Shown: positions 12,210 to 25,555, counted from the first letter of the stretch. The stretch is 64,000 nt of DNA from Thysanoteuthis rhombus (GCA_963457665.1 OY735207.1:48783696-48847695); one strand, 5' to 3'. Made by a program: numbers and translations. Notes: generated by a model from the sequence alone, not told the origin.

Positions 12210-15200
12210 GCACTTTTCCAAGTGCCGACTTAACTAAGTAAATTTTCAACGAGAGTTCTGTGATTCAGCTTGGAATGTGAACTTATAAACATCTTATAAT
12301 ATACTAACCATTATTGGCCCTGAAGACTAATCATCTCATTACTTGTTGAAAAGATCTGTGTCTGAGTGACGTTTTTTTTTTCAGAGGCCAATATTCGGGC
12401 TTTGGTAAAACAATAGATTCGAAAAGCTATTTGTTGGCCGTCCCAACCAAGAACATTGACAACACAACCTTCATACAATCTATACACCACCTTGATATGA
12501 TCTGAACCCTTGTGAATTGTTTAGTTACGTTGTTAAGGATGCCATTTCGTGAAGTATGAGTAGAAGGCTAGTCAAGTGCATCGTTAATGGTGGGTTCCAA
12601 TCTTGTGATATTTCGCCAAAGTGAAGCTTAGTAAATAAGTTTGACAGGAATACTGAAATAAAATGAAAATTAGAACAAAAATAGCAGGAGAAGGTTACAT
12701 TTTGACAAAACATATGTTGTAAATTACTGTTGCTATATTACTGTTTTCACTCGGAATTTAGCGTCTTTCCAGTTTTGGCAGTGCAGAAATCCAACGATCC
12801 GGGCTTTTTTCATGCAGTTTAGAAATTTAACGATATCTTTTGCAGCTTTTTCTAATATTTAGCTGTATTTAGCCATTCTCAGCCCAGTGTAGCTTTTTGC
12901 AGCTATTTAAATGATTATAAAATGATTACCAATATTTTTGGTGCATTTTGACGTTTTGGAGGCGCTTTTCCGAAATTGATTTGGTGCGCAAGAAATCTCT
13001 TTGGGTCGTCAACATTGCTTAGACACCACCAAAAATCTTTTAACCTGGCACTGCTGCTGTAATGGATACCGATTTAGCATTAAAATCCATTGAGTGAGAC
13101 ATCGATTTTCAGTGGAACATAGATGTACCCTTTCGATATCTAAACAACCCACTCCCAACACTATTTCTACAACGTTCAAAACTTTTGAGAAAAATTATGA
13201 AAACTTTACGATAAATTATAGAACGAGATGTAACGTAGTTAAATATTCCATCTTCAATTGGCGTAAAAGTCACCGCTGCTGTGTAATACGTTCATCAACA
13301 GAGAGTCATGGCTAGTGTGATCAAAGAATGCGTCTTTCGTAGCCAGTGACACAATTTGATTTAAGGATGACGCTACACATCCCAACCACGTGATCACTTC
13401 AGTTACAAATCACGTGTTTGTATGAGCCAGCATTGTGACTAGGCATTGCGAAGTAATTATTGACGAGTAATAAAAGTTTACAGTTTACCTCATCTTTGGC
13501 AGCCACGTTTATATCAACAGTCAATTTGTAACGTGGGGCTTGGAAATACAAATGGATGAATAACCTATCATCAACGGGCGAAAGCATAAGATGTTAACAT
13601 TCAAAATTTCTTCGGTCGCTTTCTTATTGAGTGTAGGAGTCACTTCTTATATTTGATATTTGACACCCGTAATTCAATAACATGGAGTAATGGGCAAGTA
13701 CAAGAACGCTCTCTCATTACTAGAAAGTTTGTTCGTTTTTTTTCGTTTTTATTTGTTATTGGCATTACAAGCGTTCAGTTTTAACTAGCTCCATTCTAGA
13801 AAACTGCGATATTGTATTGTTGCAGGCGTCATACCAATGTTGCCGCAAAAAATAATTTCAGTTAGTGGCGTATTTTGTTTGCTGATTCTGAAATTGAAGA
13901 TCGAGGGAAATGGATATCGTTTTCGGCATATCATCTTTTTTTATTTTATTTTAAGAAAAGTGAAAATGGAACTCAGACGCATAGATGATTGGTTAAATTG
14001 ATGGAAGGAGGCACTTTGAGTAATAAACCAGTGGTGCCTAAAGATCTCTAGCATTCCACGTTAATGGAAAGTATCCACATCGTCTGTCGCAAATAGTTTT
14101 AAAAACCCAACATTTAAATTCGGTAGAGTGATTTGGTATTCTAAACTTAAGTCACCCATCAAAGTGACTAACATAACCATGCCTGTGCAGATAATTTGTC
14201 AGTGCTCGATTCTGACGATTTGAGTACGTTGGTTATGCCCTGCGTCATATGACGTTGATTATTCACTAGTAATAGTTGTGACAGTAAAATCAGAAGCAAT
14301 CTCTTTTTAATGAGGTTACTTAAAACTGAATGTTTTGATGCTATTCAACTACAAAAAAACAACGAGGCTTTTGACCATCCCAATAGAAATGCACGCTGAT
14401 ATGATATCTGTCAACGCAGAATAAAAAGCATTCTTTTTCAGTGAAGTTGGTTTGTTCGTTTTTTGTTTTTTTTTCTTCTATAAAGAAAAGCAATGCGATT
14501 CCTTTAATGAAGCTGGTTAAACTCGTAATGATCCTAGAGTCATCTAAAGTAAAAGAGAAAAATTAATTAAAAGCGAATGACCTTCTTGGTCAATTCAGTA
14601 ATTGGGTATGACTGGCCTTTCTCTATTAAGAGAAAAATGGATGAAACATTTTGTTGCTCCTTGGCAACTAAGGTATTTATGAGTTAAGGGATCTCCCCTG
14701 CACTCGCCCATCTAGATTTTTTTTTCTGTCCGTCCATTACCAGACATTTCTTTCGCTGTATTTTCATCTAAAACTTTTCATTGTACAGTGTTCGATCTAT
14801 ATGATAAACGGAGAAGCGTTGGGTTAAATGAATTGACCTGGAAGAAAATTTAATGGAAAACAAATACTAATTAAGCTACAGACCTATTGGTTTTTCTACG
14901 TATATTAATTTGATGATCTCTGCTGTTCATTTCTGTACGGTTTATTTTCAGGTGACGTTTCTTAGAAGTTGAGCTTTTTGTAAAGATTTTGTTTCATTTG
15001 AACTGTTTAGTTCCATGTGTAGAGGGTTAAAGTCTAGTTGTATGGATGAAATACGCAGATTCAGCGTGATTCCACACGTTATATGAAGCATGTGAAGTGA
15101 AGGATCCCCCAGTTTTGATGGTCGTTTATGACATAGAACAACCAATCTAGTGATAGAACAAATAATTAATGAACCTTTATATCAAGAATATGAATTTTAC

Positions 15201-15580
15201 GAACACATACATAGAATCAAAGGGATGTATACATAGCTGCCAAGTTTTGACTTATTCTTGTTGGAATCCGAGGACACAGATACCCACGAACTATACCCAC
15301 ACTTATTACTGGCCACGAACGACCAAATTTTTGGCAACAATCGCCATCTAAATGACACTACAATTTAGTTATACACGCCATATTCTCTTCTTACGACCAC
15401 CAGTTGTTAGATATATGGAGTGGGTTATTATGAATCTTTTTCGGCGTTTACTGTGAACAAACTTGTATCAAAATGATACTGCAATAAAAATATGGTTACT
15501 TGAACGGTAACCTCTGTCTTCCACTATGTGTTACACACAAGAACTTGATTCACTGAATGGAACTCTACCAATGTCACTCA
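12210..15580. other. no supported feature
   Basis: Decayed AT-rich DNA. Several 60-75-residue frames occur on both strands but none shows a domain, codon bias or splice context I would defend. Confidence 0.4.
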
Positions 15581-15584
15581 GAGG

Positions 15585-15660
15585 CCAACCATTTTTATAG
15601 CTTGGCACTCAGCCGAACGAAATTAGCAGAAGCTGACATTGCTATTACGGCGAGTGAAGA
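15585..15660 (+). repeat. short dispersed repeat (SINE tail-like)
   Basis: The block around GGCACTCAGCCGAACGAAAT matches the end of the element at 16050-16200 (TACGCTGAGCTGAACGAAAT). It is probably a SINE body or tail fragment. Confidence 0.35.
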
Positions 15661-15779
15661 GTTCATTCAACCATCAACATTTTATATACACATATATAGT
15701 ATTAACGAATAAAAGCCTACCTAGGACAGTGGTGACTTAGTCCTTTTCAAACTTCAAATTAGCCCGTATCTGTATGATG

Positions 15780-15990
15780 AATTCTTGTTGATAAACTTGG
15801 ACTTGTCAGTTTAGCTGAAGTAGTAAGAGAGCCTCCTGGTTATCGGTTGGTCGTGAATTCAAATCAAAGTTAGTGAATGCACATCCTAAGTATCGATTGA
15901 TGCTTCATATTTTGGTGAAGATTGTTCTTGTTGTTCTTGTTACGGTAGGAAAACAGAGTCAACTCAAGACTATTCATTGAAGTTTAATTA
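15780..15990 (+). repeat. SINE-like element, family S1
   Basis: It shares ordered blocks with 36355-36530: the AGAGAGCCTCCTGGTTATCG segment, a tRNA-B-box-like GAATTCAAATC, and a downstream GGTGAAGATTGTTCTTGTTG tail. The same order appears at 17810-17950. Three copies with a conserved order argue for a tRNA-derived SINE. Confidence 0.5.
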
Positions 15991-16049
15991 TATATTATTG
16001 CAAGCTATATGATTAGTAAAGCTCACTTATTGTAATGCAACAGTCAGCA

Positions 16050-16160
16050 ATGCCCTCTCGCTACTTAGTTCACTAATGTTAAGAATTCGACCCTCACTGG
16101 ATGTACAAGTAGTTTCACCTTTTGCCAGGATACGCTGAGCTGAACGAAATGACTATCTAG
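16050..16160 (+). repeat. SINE-like fragment
   Basis: A B-box-like AGAATTCGACCCTCACTGG segment is followed by the shared GCTGAGCTGAACGAAAT end also seen at 15.6 kb. Confidence 0.35.
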
Positions 16161-16396
16161 AAAAAAATAACTGAGAATTATCGCTCGTTAAACAAATATC
16201 ACAAATCTTTCTAGAAACGAACTACGTTATTGATGACTTCGAAGAAGACGAGATTCTCTGGAACACCAACAGGTACAAGATGAAAAAGCGACGACGCTGT
16301 CTCTTTCCTTCGAGACAAGAAAAGTTCCAGATCCAATACATTCACAGTAGGATACCAGAGGCAAAAAGTGGACTAAATGAACAACAACCAATGTTC

Positions 16397-16409
16397 TTCT
16401 CTCTCTGTC

Positions 16410-16490
<81 letters not shown>
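16397..16490. repeat. (CT)n-(TA)n compound microsatellite
   Basis: CT repeats pass into a TA run of about 22 units. Confidence 0.97.
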
Positions 16491-16492
<2 letters not shown>

Positions 16493-17264
16493 CTGTTTTA
16501 CAATGCCATCGACCTTTGATGTCAAATGGCTGCCTTTATTGGCAGTTTTCCTCCCACCTGAATGAATTGCCAGACTGAAGCAAAAAAAAGAGGAGACAAA
16601 AAAATCAATATATATCACCTATCGAACAGCCTTGGTACTTCTTTTTTTCATTGTCTGACATCGGAATCTGATCGAGATCAAACACAATGTGCCTGGTAAG
16701 ATTTACGTCACATGATTCTTTTCTTTTTTCCGCAAGCGAAAGCAAAAAAAAGCAAGCTTCCAGGGAGTGATTTTTCACCGATTCTCCTCGAGCGTAATAT
16801 CTCAAAGTATTCCCTCAAGCAACAATGTTTATTGTTGGATATCCATTTACAATATAAGTTTACGCTAAACTTGCACCTTAGTTTGGTTCCAACCGTACTC
16901 TGGCTCATTTTTTTTTTCCGAAAATTCGGGCTTTTTTTTTATTGACATCAAACAAAAGGTAAGAGGACTTACTTCTTCGTTGATCATCCCTTTTACTAAG
17001 ATAAATGTTTGCTTTGCACAAGGGTACACAACTTTTAAGCGGTACGTTTGTTTGACAATTTGCTGACCAGAATATCAATGCATATTGAGAAACAACAGAA
17101 TTCCTCGAACTTTTTCTTATCAGTATGAATGGAAACTTAATTCACATCCCAACTTTATTTTACTCTGGGAAAAACAACCCATGGAAAATCATGAGAGAAA
17201 AAAAAAGGAAATAGGATAAGCTGTTATGTTAATTTATATCGGTTGAGTAAAAAATAGGTATTTA

Positions 17265-17345
17265 ATTACTAGGTGGAGTAGCGGTAATCCACGTAGTAAT
17301 TGGAATCAGAGGACCAAGTTCGAATTCAGCCAGGGACTTCTCATG
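17265..17345 (+). repeat. tRNA-like SINE head
   Basis: An A-box-like AGGTGGAGTAGCGG lies about 50 bases before a B-box-like AAGTTCGAATTC. No acceptor pairing is visible, so this is a SINE remnant rather than a tRNA gene. Confidence 0.35.
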
Positions 17346-17809
17346 TTTTTTTTTGTTTTCTTTTTTTTTTTCGTTTCACTCTATTAATCTCGAAAATGAC
17401 ATAAATCCCGTCTTACCCGTGCTTTTTATTCCCATCATCAGATATTATGATCGAAATTGTCTCGACACTTGCATGCTAGGATGGTTGGCGGATGAGTGAT
17501 CCATTCTGCTAACCCCTCCCCCACCACTATCTCGTTTGACCAGGTGGTGGCAACAAACAGCTATTACCCGTTATGGACAACTTTAGAAAGGACTGAATCA
17601 ACAACAACAACAACGAAAAACAAGTCTGGCTGCTGCAGGTTCAAAATTCCAACTTCTATTCCGACTGAAGATGATTACTACAACTTTTGTATTGTATATG
17701 TGATGAATGTTTTTTTATATATAAATGTATTCATTTATTGGAATGAAATGAAGCCATTTGTATCTGTATAACTTATTTTTGTTATTATCTAAGACTTGTC
17801 TATTTTATT

Positions 17810-17950
17810 CGGCCAGTGAGACAGCCTCCTGACAATCAGTTAGTCCTTTAGTTCAAATAACGGTAGGGGAGTTTGAATTTTACTTTCCCGTTTACACCCC
17901 TAATTCTGATGGATATTGTTCTTGATGTCCCCGTCGTTTCAGTGGAAAAA
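17810..17950 (+). repeat. SINE-like element, family S1
   Basis: GAGACAGCCTCCTGACAATC and the GATATTGTTCTTGATG tail align with the copies at 15.8 and 36.4 kb. The middle part is diverged. Confidence 0.45.
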
Positions 17951-18239
17951 AAAGATGCTTCCATTTTTGCAGTAGGACGAAACATTTCAATTACTTGGAA
18001 TCGATCTAGTCAATCCTGAGCAAAAGCTAAAACTTTATAACCTTTTACCAAAAAATGAAAAATATCACTAGCGTTTTCCACTGAAAAACATGTGAAATAG
18101 AGTGGGAGAAAAAAATGTCTTGAAACATTGGGGTTTGGAAAATCATACGTCATTGTTGACCTGTTGAAATGAGGCCTACAAATGTCGATAAAAATGTTTT
18201 TTTCCGAAAATCGAAGACGAAAAAAGATTTTTAGCAAGT

Positions 18240-19680
18240 GTCAAGGGGATTGTTGATGCCAATTTTTAAGAGTTTTGACAAAACGATATGGCTTGTAGCG
18301 CTGAATACACCGAGACATATAAATACACAAATGCATAATCTTAGCCACACGTACAGTTGTTCAAAGGGTTCAATAATTCTTTCATGCATTTTTAGGTGAT
18401 TCATTCACGAATTTCGGCTTTTTCTTCGAATCAAAACATTTTTTAGCGTGGGTTTAAAATCTAACTAACCGATCTGAATTACAATGTCAGACATTTTTCT
18501 ACTAAAATGGAAAAAAACTTCGTCTTTTCTCGTCATAGATTTTGTTTTGTCAAGTCTGGAGAAAAATAATTAGTCCAACGATTTAGATTTGGGTGAAACT
18601 ATTTACAATAACTATTCCTAGCGATAAAATCCTACCAACTAGTTCTTCAAAAAATCGTTTTTGTTGCAATAAATCGATTTTTCTCATTCACTGACCGATC
18701 AGTGTTCCCGAATACGATTTCGTTCCAGGATCAGAATGGTTCTGACCTTTAAAAATTGGAGACTAAGAACAGCACAAAAAAGCCTGGCTTTGGGAGATAA
18801 TTCTATTTTTAGGTGATGTGATTAATGTATTTCCGTCTGTCAGTTTCTAGGCTTTCGAGTGAATGCCTACAGTATGTTCCTTCCATTTACTGTAGAAATA
18901 TTGCGGTAATAAAATGCTGTTCAGCTCCATATCGTGCTATAAAAACAGTGTTTTTGTTTTGTTTTGTTTTTATCGTGCACCAGACCACACTGATATCACT
19001 CTAGGATAAAAATACAGAGAGGCTATGTTGATACCTCTTAATTCGAACATGGAATGTCGAGTAATAACTATTTTTAAATAGTTACGTTAAAGAAAAAGAT
19101 CTAAAACAGTATCCAAGTGTAAATCAATGAATCGAAAAACAAACTAACACTTAAACCATCTGATGGATTGGTTTTTGCCCAAAAAATGTGTTATAGATGT
19201 GAAAGCTTAATCAAATAGTGTAAGGCACAATAAACAAGGTTATACCCAAAGGTTCAGCAGATTCGACCATAAGCAAATGTTATTCACCTTAACACATAGT
19301 TTTTACAATTTCGTCCGAAAAAAAACTCTGGGTTCATAGGCGGTTCTTAGTCCACGCTCCCAAATGGTCCAGTCATGCTGAAAGAGATTCTTTGCGGGAG
19401 ACATATCTGGCTATGAGAGTTGCTTAATACATTTTTGGTCCTGCCGTTATAGGATCGGGCATGGAATTTTCCTCTCAAAAACGAGGGTATTTTTGTCCCA
19501 ATAGTCGTCAATGGATATTGGAAGAAGTCAATTCCTATAATGTATACGTAATTTTACTGATTATACAATTTAGTATCTTTTAATGACAAGTACTTCTTAT
19601 TGTTCCACACAATATAACAAAATCTGATACGGGTTGCGGGCAGTTCCAACAATGTTCTCAACTGCCAACTACTTTCTCGG
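18240..19680. other. no supported feature
   Basis: AT-rich decayed DNA. Small frames lack recognisable content. Confidence 0.4.
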
Positions 19681-19681
19681 C

Positions 19682-20181
19682 TTAATGCTGACTTGTTAAA
19701 AGAATGCTTTTTTCCGCCTGTATCTCCATAAAATTCTCTTCATAATATATCTTCATATACTGAAGATAACGCTCTGTGGTTTTTATGTTGAACGCAACCA
19801 GCTGCCTCAGACCAATTTTTTTTCTTTTCATTTGCTGTCTCTTTATATGAACATTTCTGGTGGTTGTAGGCAGTTCAAACAACATCCTTGTTTTTGGTAA
19901 ATTCTAGACACGTACACATACACTTCACACGATTGAAATATCCAACAAATGAGGACACAAAAATCATAGGAAAATCCCATGTATCCATACATTATTTCAA
20001 AGGCAAATTGCTTTCCAAGGTGAATGTTGATAGGTTCAAAAAGTGTCTTTCCCATGCCTTCTCTACCATAAGAATCATATACTGAAGATCTCTGTCTCAC
20101 TGAATGAAAACAGCTTCCCGGTGATGACATGTATGAGTCGGGGAAGTCTCTACCATCTGTCAAAGAACTGAACGGTTGCAT
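19682..20181 (-). pseudogene. possible decayed transposase fragment
   Basis: Two overlapping minus-strand frames of 112 and 67 residues follow one another, joined by a frame change near 19.85-19.9 kb. The first holds EIMYGYMGFSYDF, which faintly resembles the core of piggyBac-family transposases (pattern K-[IL]-x-x-R-C-G-x-x-G-[FY]-x-Y-D-F). The expected flanking catalytic aspartates and the C-terminal cysteine domain were not recognised. I would treat it as an unidentified relic unless a profile search supports the match. Confidence 0.22.
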
Positions 20182-20184
20182 AAA

Positions 20185-21575
20185 TCACAAGTGGCATACT
20201 CAATTTCTTCTTTTGTCACTGGCTCATTGCACCTTCTTATCGACCAATTTCCATCAAAATCGTAAAGCGTAATAACAAGGAGAACGACTGCATCGACAAT
20301 AGTAAAAAAAGAAAGAAAAAACAAACTTATTACAGAATAGAATCGGACTAAAAGAACAGATTGCAAACCATCTATTCCGGCAAGTGGTAATTTTTTTCGT
20401 AGCCCACTCAAGATAGATAAAATTAGCACACTGTTAATTGGAGATCAGCTGCTGTTTAACTATGATCAATCGGATAGAATCTTCCTATTGATTCAAGAAA
20501 GGGAATGTTTGGAAATCCATGGATATTTTCCCTACCTTAACTTGGTCTTGCACAAGGCCTGTAGCCTGCCAGGAAGGTTATGTGACAACACTTATGGAAT
20601 AGACCAAAAATAGGAAAATTCACCATCTCATCCTTCAATGGGCTTAAATGTTTGTCATGTCATTCGTAGATTTAGTACCCGAAATCTTCCTTAATGAACG
20701 AGGGAACAAGATACTCAGACTCACCCTTTAACTTGTATAGTTGGCCTGACTCCATGATTTACAAACCTAAAAGGGAAACTTTTTTAATCCCTTTTTTTCA
20801 AAAGGCTTAATACTGTGAATATGACCGAGTGAGTTGAGTTTTAAAAGGTAATTGAAGAGTATATATATCAAGAAGGGCTTTAGAACTTACTACGGTGCTG
20901 ACACTATTTGCAGGGCTGATAAGAAACCTTTAAGGAAGCGATTGATTAACTGAACTTAGCCTACCAGAGATAAAGGGAATTGTGTATAATTGAATAACAG
21001 AGATCCCAAAAGAGACCCTGATAAGCTATTCATCTTTTTTCTGTGAAAGCGTTCATCTTTCTTCTCAGGGAACCTTGCCTACCATTTTAGGGTATTTTCG
21101 TTTTTCTTAATTTGCAACGGTAAATAAACTATTTTAAAAATATTCAAAACATTTCATTAAAAAAAAGTGCAACCAATTGTGTTACTATCTAGTGTTCAAA
21201 AATGTATTCATGTGTTTTCTGTTTGCGGTATAGATTGTCTAACTCTTATAGAATTTGCCAGTTAGTAACTTACCAACATTAAATAAACATAGTGAAAAAA
21301 GTTTGAGGACGAAGGATCTATATTGTACTGAGTGGAAATGATTTTGACTCGTTATAGTAACGTAGATATCATTTATTTCAGTTTAAGCAGCATTCAACTA
21401 TCTCGTGATTGACTTTTGAAAACATCTTTCAAATTGTTGGAATTAAAATTTATATTGAAATGAAAATGATATCTTCTTTTTTTTATGAGGTTGATGTTTT
21501 TTGTTATTTCGAAAATCAAAAAGCGATTTTTTCTCAGATGTAAATAAACATAAAGATATCAATGAAATTGCTATT
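20185..21575. other. no supported feature
   Basis: AT-rich DNA, with a minus-strand 89-residue frame of unknown content at 20160-20429. Confidence 0.4.
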
Positions 21576-21580
21576 CATGT

Positions 21581-21673
21581 CTGTTAATTTGAACATAAAA
21601 GCGTCTGTTAATTAGAACATATAAGTGTATGATAATCTAAACACAAAAGCGACTGATCGAAACATGAAAGCAT
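21581..21673. repeat. 24-bp minisatellite, about four units
   Basis: Units start at 21581, 21605, 21629 and 21653 with consensus CTGTTAATTTGAACATAAAAGCG plus one base. The last unit is shortened to 21 bp. Confidence 0.85.
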
Positions 21674-21679
21674 TTTTCC

Positions 21680-23075
21680 ATGTTATTTTTGCAACCTATT
21701 AGCTTTTATACTATCGATTACACAATCTCTAAGCACTATTTATACGAAGCATTTTTCAATATCAAATGATACCGGGACTGGTTGGTTTTCAAGTCAGGTT
21801 GAATCGCCCGCTTTCATTCTTATTTCCAGCACTTGATAGCATTATTGTTGGCCTCATTTTGAGCAGAAAGATATCCCCCCATTCTTTTCTGTGCAGTAAG
21901 CATTAAAGGTTTTGCCCTCATATGTATCTTTTCCACACAATCTGACGTGTGCCTAGTTCATGGTGTGATGTGCAGTTGATCATAATGCAGCATAAGTCTG
22001 TGAAAAGTGACAATAAAGAGTATATTACACTTCAAGCTGCATCTGCATGACCTTTTTTCTTGGAATGGAATGTGAAAAAAAACATGGGTCAGGGGATGGT
22101 TGATACATTGTGAGTGAGACGACTTTGTGCACTCTGTAATTACGTACGATTGAAACAGAAGAAAAATAAGAGGTCTACAAAATAACAAAACAAACTTCAA
22201 ATAAATCAAGAAGCGTCCATAGTAACAAAAAAAGAGAAGTAGAAAACAGAACAGATATAAAACAAAAAAGAAGTTTAATGACACTGATGAACCAACAAAT
22301 GATGAAACCTTCTGTTTGGTGGGCGTAGAATCCTACTCCAGTTCAAGACCTGGTGAGAAGTGGGTAAAGTGAACATATTACATGTTGAGTGCGTGTCATA
22401 TCAATTAATAATTTTCTCTCTAGTGGTCAACATTTGCTTCTCATTTTGTTCTGATATACAATTCCATTCTTTTGGGAGAAGAGTGAAAATAAAATTGTTT
22501 CGTGTCATCATTTCATGTTAATTTTTTTCATCTTCCAACCTTATTACAATCTATCATTGAGGTTCACTCGCATATGATTCTACTCGTCCTGCCAGGGGCC
22601 ATTATATACTTAAAATCTCACTTTCCCCTCGAATACATTTTCTATTACTGTTATTACTTCTGTCTGATTTCAAATGTTATAATTTCCAGTTATGACAATA
22701 TATTCGTCTCACCTGTACCGACTGACAAGAGAATTAATGGTTTCCATCCAATCAGATCATACCTACTATTCCCACTGGTGGGATGTCTTAGTATACTTTT
22801 TTCTGAATGTTTAAATGATAGTGTAATTAAGTCATCTAGTGTTTCAGATTTGAACGACCCATCCGGAGAAAATCTTTTTTCTATAGTAATCTTTGATCAT
22901 ATTTTTTTTTGATGAATTAATTTCGTAGGAAGTTACATCTAAGAGGAGGATGCACCAACTAGCCCTGGTCTCTGCTATTATTTTTCTTCATTCCATCTTG
23001 TCTTTGATGCTTTCTATCACAACAATCTGGTTTGATATACACTTTGAATGTCAGATCAAATGGGAAAATAAAGAA
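21680..23075. other. no supported feature
   Basis: AT-rich DNA. The 136-residue plus-strand frame at 22502-22912 is rich in F, S, I and L with no domain, and I judge it chance. Confidence 0.4.
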
Positions 23076-23079
23076 ATAG

Positions 23080-23190
23080 CTTCTGTTGGGACTTGAACTC
23101 GTACATCGATCTACACAATTTGGCCATGGTAGAATCGATGTTTGAGCAGATGACTATCTGGAGTTATTCCACCGCTCTCTCGTATTCAAT
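23080..23190 (-). repeat. tRNA-like SINE fragment
   Basis: On the minus strand a B-box-like GAGTTCAAGTCCC is visible. The upstream A box is weak. Confidence 0.35.
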
Positions 23191-23599
23191 TATTTTCCTT
23201 TCGCCATCTTTGATTGACTATCTAGTACCAGTATAGTGATTGTTTTTGACAAAAAGAAAGAGTTAAACAGAGTGAAACTACTAAGGAAATAGTAATGAAG
23301 ATACTTCACCTGAAATTTGAGAGAAAAACTATTCTATTTCAAGTAGTATGTGCAGTTTTTAAAGGAATATGGCAGGACTTTCGCTTCCTCTAATCGTCAC
23401 ATACATAATGAAGCAGTACATTTTTTGGTAGAAGAGAAAATAATCACAGCTATACTTTAGAGCTAACTGCATTATAGTCCGGTATATACAAGCAAAATTT
23501 AGGTTCTTATCCCTGTCCACCGTCCTTACCACTGCTTCACAACCCCTTCCTTCAGTTTAACTCATTCCCTGCACTCTGAATGTTTCTGTTGGTAGATAA

Positions 23600-23845
23600 A
23601 AAAAAGTTTTATTCAACGGCGATTTCGGAAATGTATGGACTGACATTTGATTGAGGACGCATTGATAATGAAAACAGTGATTGTCGGGGGTCAGAAATTA
23701 TAGCATACATTACTGACTGAATACTGCAAATATTTATGTAAGATAAATGCATTGCTAATGATTTTACTACATGAATGCATTGGAAATCAGGAACAGGTGG
23801 AATGCCAGTGGTCAGGAATTTTTGCTTGCATTGATGATAGAACAC
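23600..23845. repeat. degenerate tandem array T1, left part
   Basis: It contains GGTCAGAAATTATAGCATAC then TTACTGACTGAATAC, and GATTTTACTACATGAATGC then GGAAATCAGGAACAG. These are the same ordered blocks as in the units at 25.08-25.55 kb, so it is part of the same array, now split by (TA)n. Confidence 0.65.
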
Positions 23846-23848
23846 TGC

Positions 23849-23992
<144 letters not shown>

Positions 23993-24116
23993 AAGTTATT
24001 TATAAGATATTTGCTTCCTGTATTGTGTAAAGGAAAGTAAAAAATTTCTCTGGGTTTAGATATGACGAAGAAATGTAGTCATAAACAATGGATTTTACCT
24101 CCATGCAGTGTAGTGG

Positions 24117-24335
24117 TTGGCAGATGAAGAAAGAGAGATGTATGATGAACATATGCCCCAAGTACAAATCTGGACACCTACATTAAACAGGGTAAAAAAG
24201 GCACACTCAAGTATTTTGAGGTGGAATGAATTTAAAGCACAAATAAAGAATGTAGCTGAAATAGACAGAATGGAAACATTGTATACAGAAGAGAAGAGTA
24301 GAAGCCAGTTAGGTTTACGTTATTCCGATTCGTAA
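24117..24335 (+). other. unidentified 72-residue open segment
   Basis: The plus-strand frame has a balanced, charged composition (REMYDEHMPQ, KAQIKNVAEIDRMETLYTEE, SRSQLGLRYSDS). It is unlike the hydrophobic or low-complexity chance frames elsewhere and ends in a clean TAA. No domain is recognised. There is no clear splice acceptor or promoter, and it sits between T1 repeat fragments. It could be the last coding part of a decayed retrogene or mobile element, or a real exon. Confidence 0.3.
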
Positions 24336-24339
24336 AAAT

Positions 24340-24990
24340 GGAATATAGGGAAAATTAAGAATTTAGAGGAAAGGTGGCATAAAGGGTCTTATGCTGTTTT
24401 GTCTATCTATCAGATGGAGCCTGATGAGTCGTGCCTGTTATAATAAGTGGTATAGTTGACTGAGCTAGATAATAACAACGTGGTTGGTTCAGGATAGGTG
24501 CAATAAGGAGCTAAAAAAGGCACTATAATGGGCGCAGCGTTTGTGTGGTCGCTGGAAATATTAGTTGCAATGTTAGCATTTAGTAGCTATAAAGCTCTCG
24601 CGAATGCTTGCATCGAGGAATATACGTGACAAGATAATATATGTATATATGTATATATATGTAGTCACGGTAAAAGAATAAAAACTACGCCGGGTGCGAA
24701 TTTAGACAGTGGTAAAAAAGGAAGGTAACCATCTGAAAAGCTGAGGAAAACAACTTATTGACCACGTGCATTCAGGGCTTTTATAGGGAGTCATCATTGG
24801 AAGTGAGGTTTCTTATAGTTCGCTAAAAGAAGGGTTTCGTATCTAATTCCTGACTGAGAATATCTAGGTCGCCACAAACTGTTGATGGTTTTACTATAAA
24901 AATGAACAGTATATGAATTTACTCGGGGATTTTCACTGCAAATGTTTTTTGGTGGTGAAGAATCAAAGAAACTCTCACTGACTGAATAGG
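24340..24990. other. mixed stretch between T1 repeat parts
   Basis: Contains a TA-rich patch near 24636-24662 and weak T1-like pieces (for example ACTGACTGAATAGG near 24978). No gene supported. Confidence 0.35.
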
Positions 24991-24993
24991 CAT

Positions 24994-24997
<4 letters not shown>

Positions 24998-25037
<40 letters not shown>
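24998..25037. repeat. (TA)n microsatellite
   Basis: A clean TA run. Confidence 0.97.
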
Positions 25038-25039
<2 letters not shown>

Positions 25040-25084
25040 GTTTTTACGATTGAATGCATTAAACACCACGAAGAAAACAATTGT

Positions 25085-25555
25085 CAGTTGCCAAGAATTG
25101 GTGCAGCAAGCGTTACTGACATGATAAGGCTATGTGGAATATTGCTGATGTTTTACTAAAACTGCAGTGGAAACAACGACAAAAGTATTTGCCAATGGTC
25201 AATAATCAACGTGAGCGTTACGGACAGAAAGGAACAATATTCAAGATGAAAACGCATGGTCAATGACTTTGCTATAAACAATAGTGAAAATCAGGAAGAA
25301 AGAGGTTGTCAGTGCTCAGAATTAATAAAAGGGTTACTGACAAAATACGTCCATATAAGTATAATGTTTATGCATGATAAATGGTTTTGTACTAGGGGGA
25401 CAACTGAGATCGTATAAAACTATAGGGATTTGTTGAAAATCAGGTAACATGATTATCAGTGGTCGACAAATAATTCAAGCATTACAGTCAGAATAGAAAC
25501 ATTATACGTGTTTATACAGTGAAATACTAGACCAATCTTAGTGGAATACTATGTT
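25085..25555. repeat. degenerate tandem array T1, main part
   Basis: About four units of roughly 115-140 bp starting near 25085, 25195, 25310 and 25455. Each unit runs in order: AGTGGTCAGAATTAAT, a GTTACTGAC block, a variable part, GGTTTTACTAT, then AGTGGAAATCAGG. A lone matching segment occurs at 57838-57885. Confidence 0.7.

Noticed and set aside
22280..22312. Hammerhead-like CTGATGA...GAAAC
   Set aside because: Both core words occur, but the sequence between them cannot form stem II and no stems I or III are visible.
22502..22912. 136-residue plus-strand frame
   Set aside because: F/S/I/L-rich composition typical of translated AT-rich DNA, with no motif.
24405..24460. Hammerhead ribozyme, from CCTGATGAGTC
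   Set aside because: The CTGATGAG core half is there, but no CGAAA half or stem II follows within reach.
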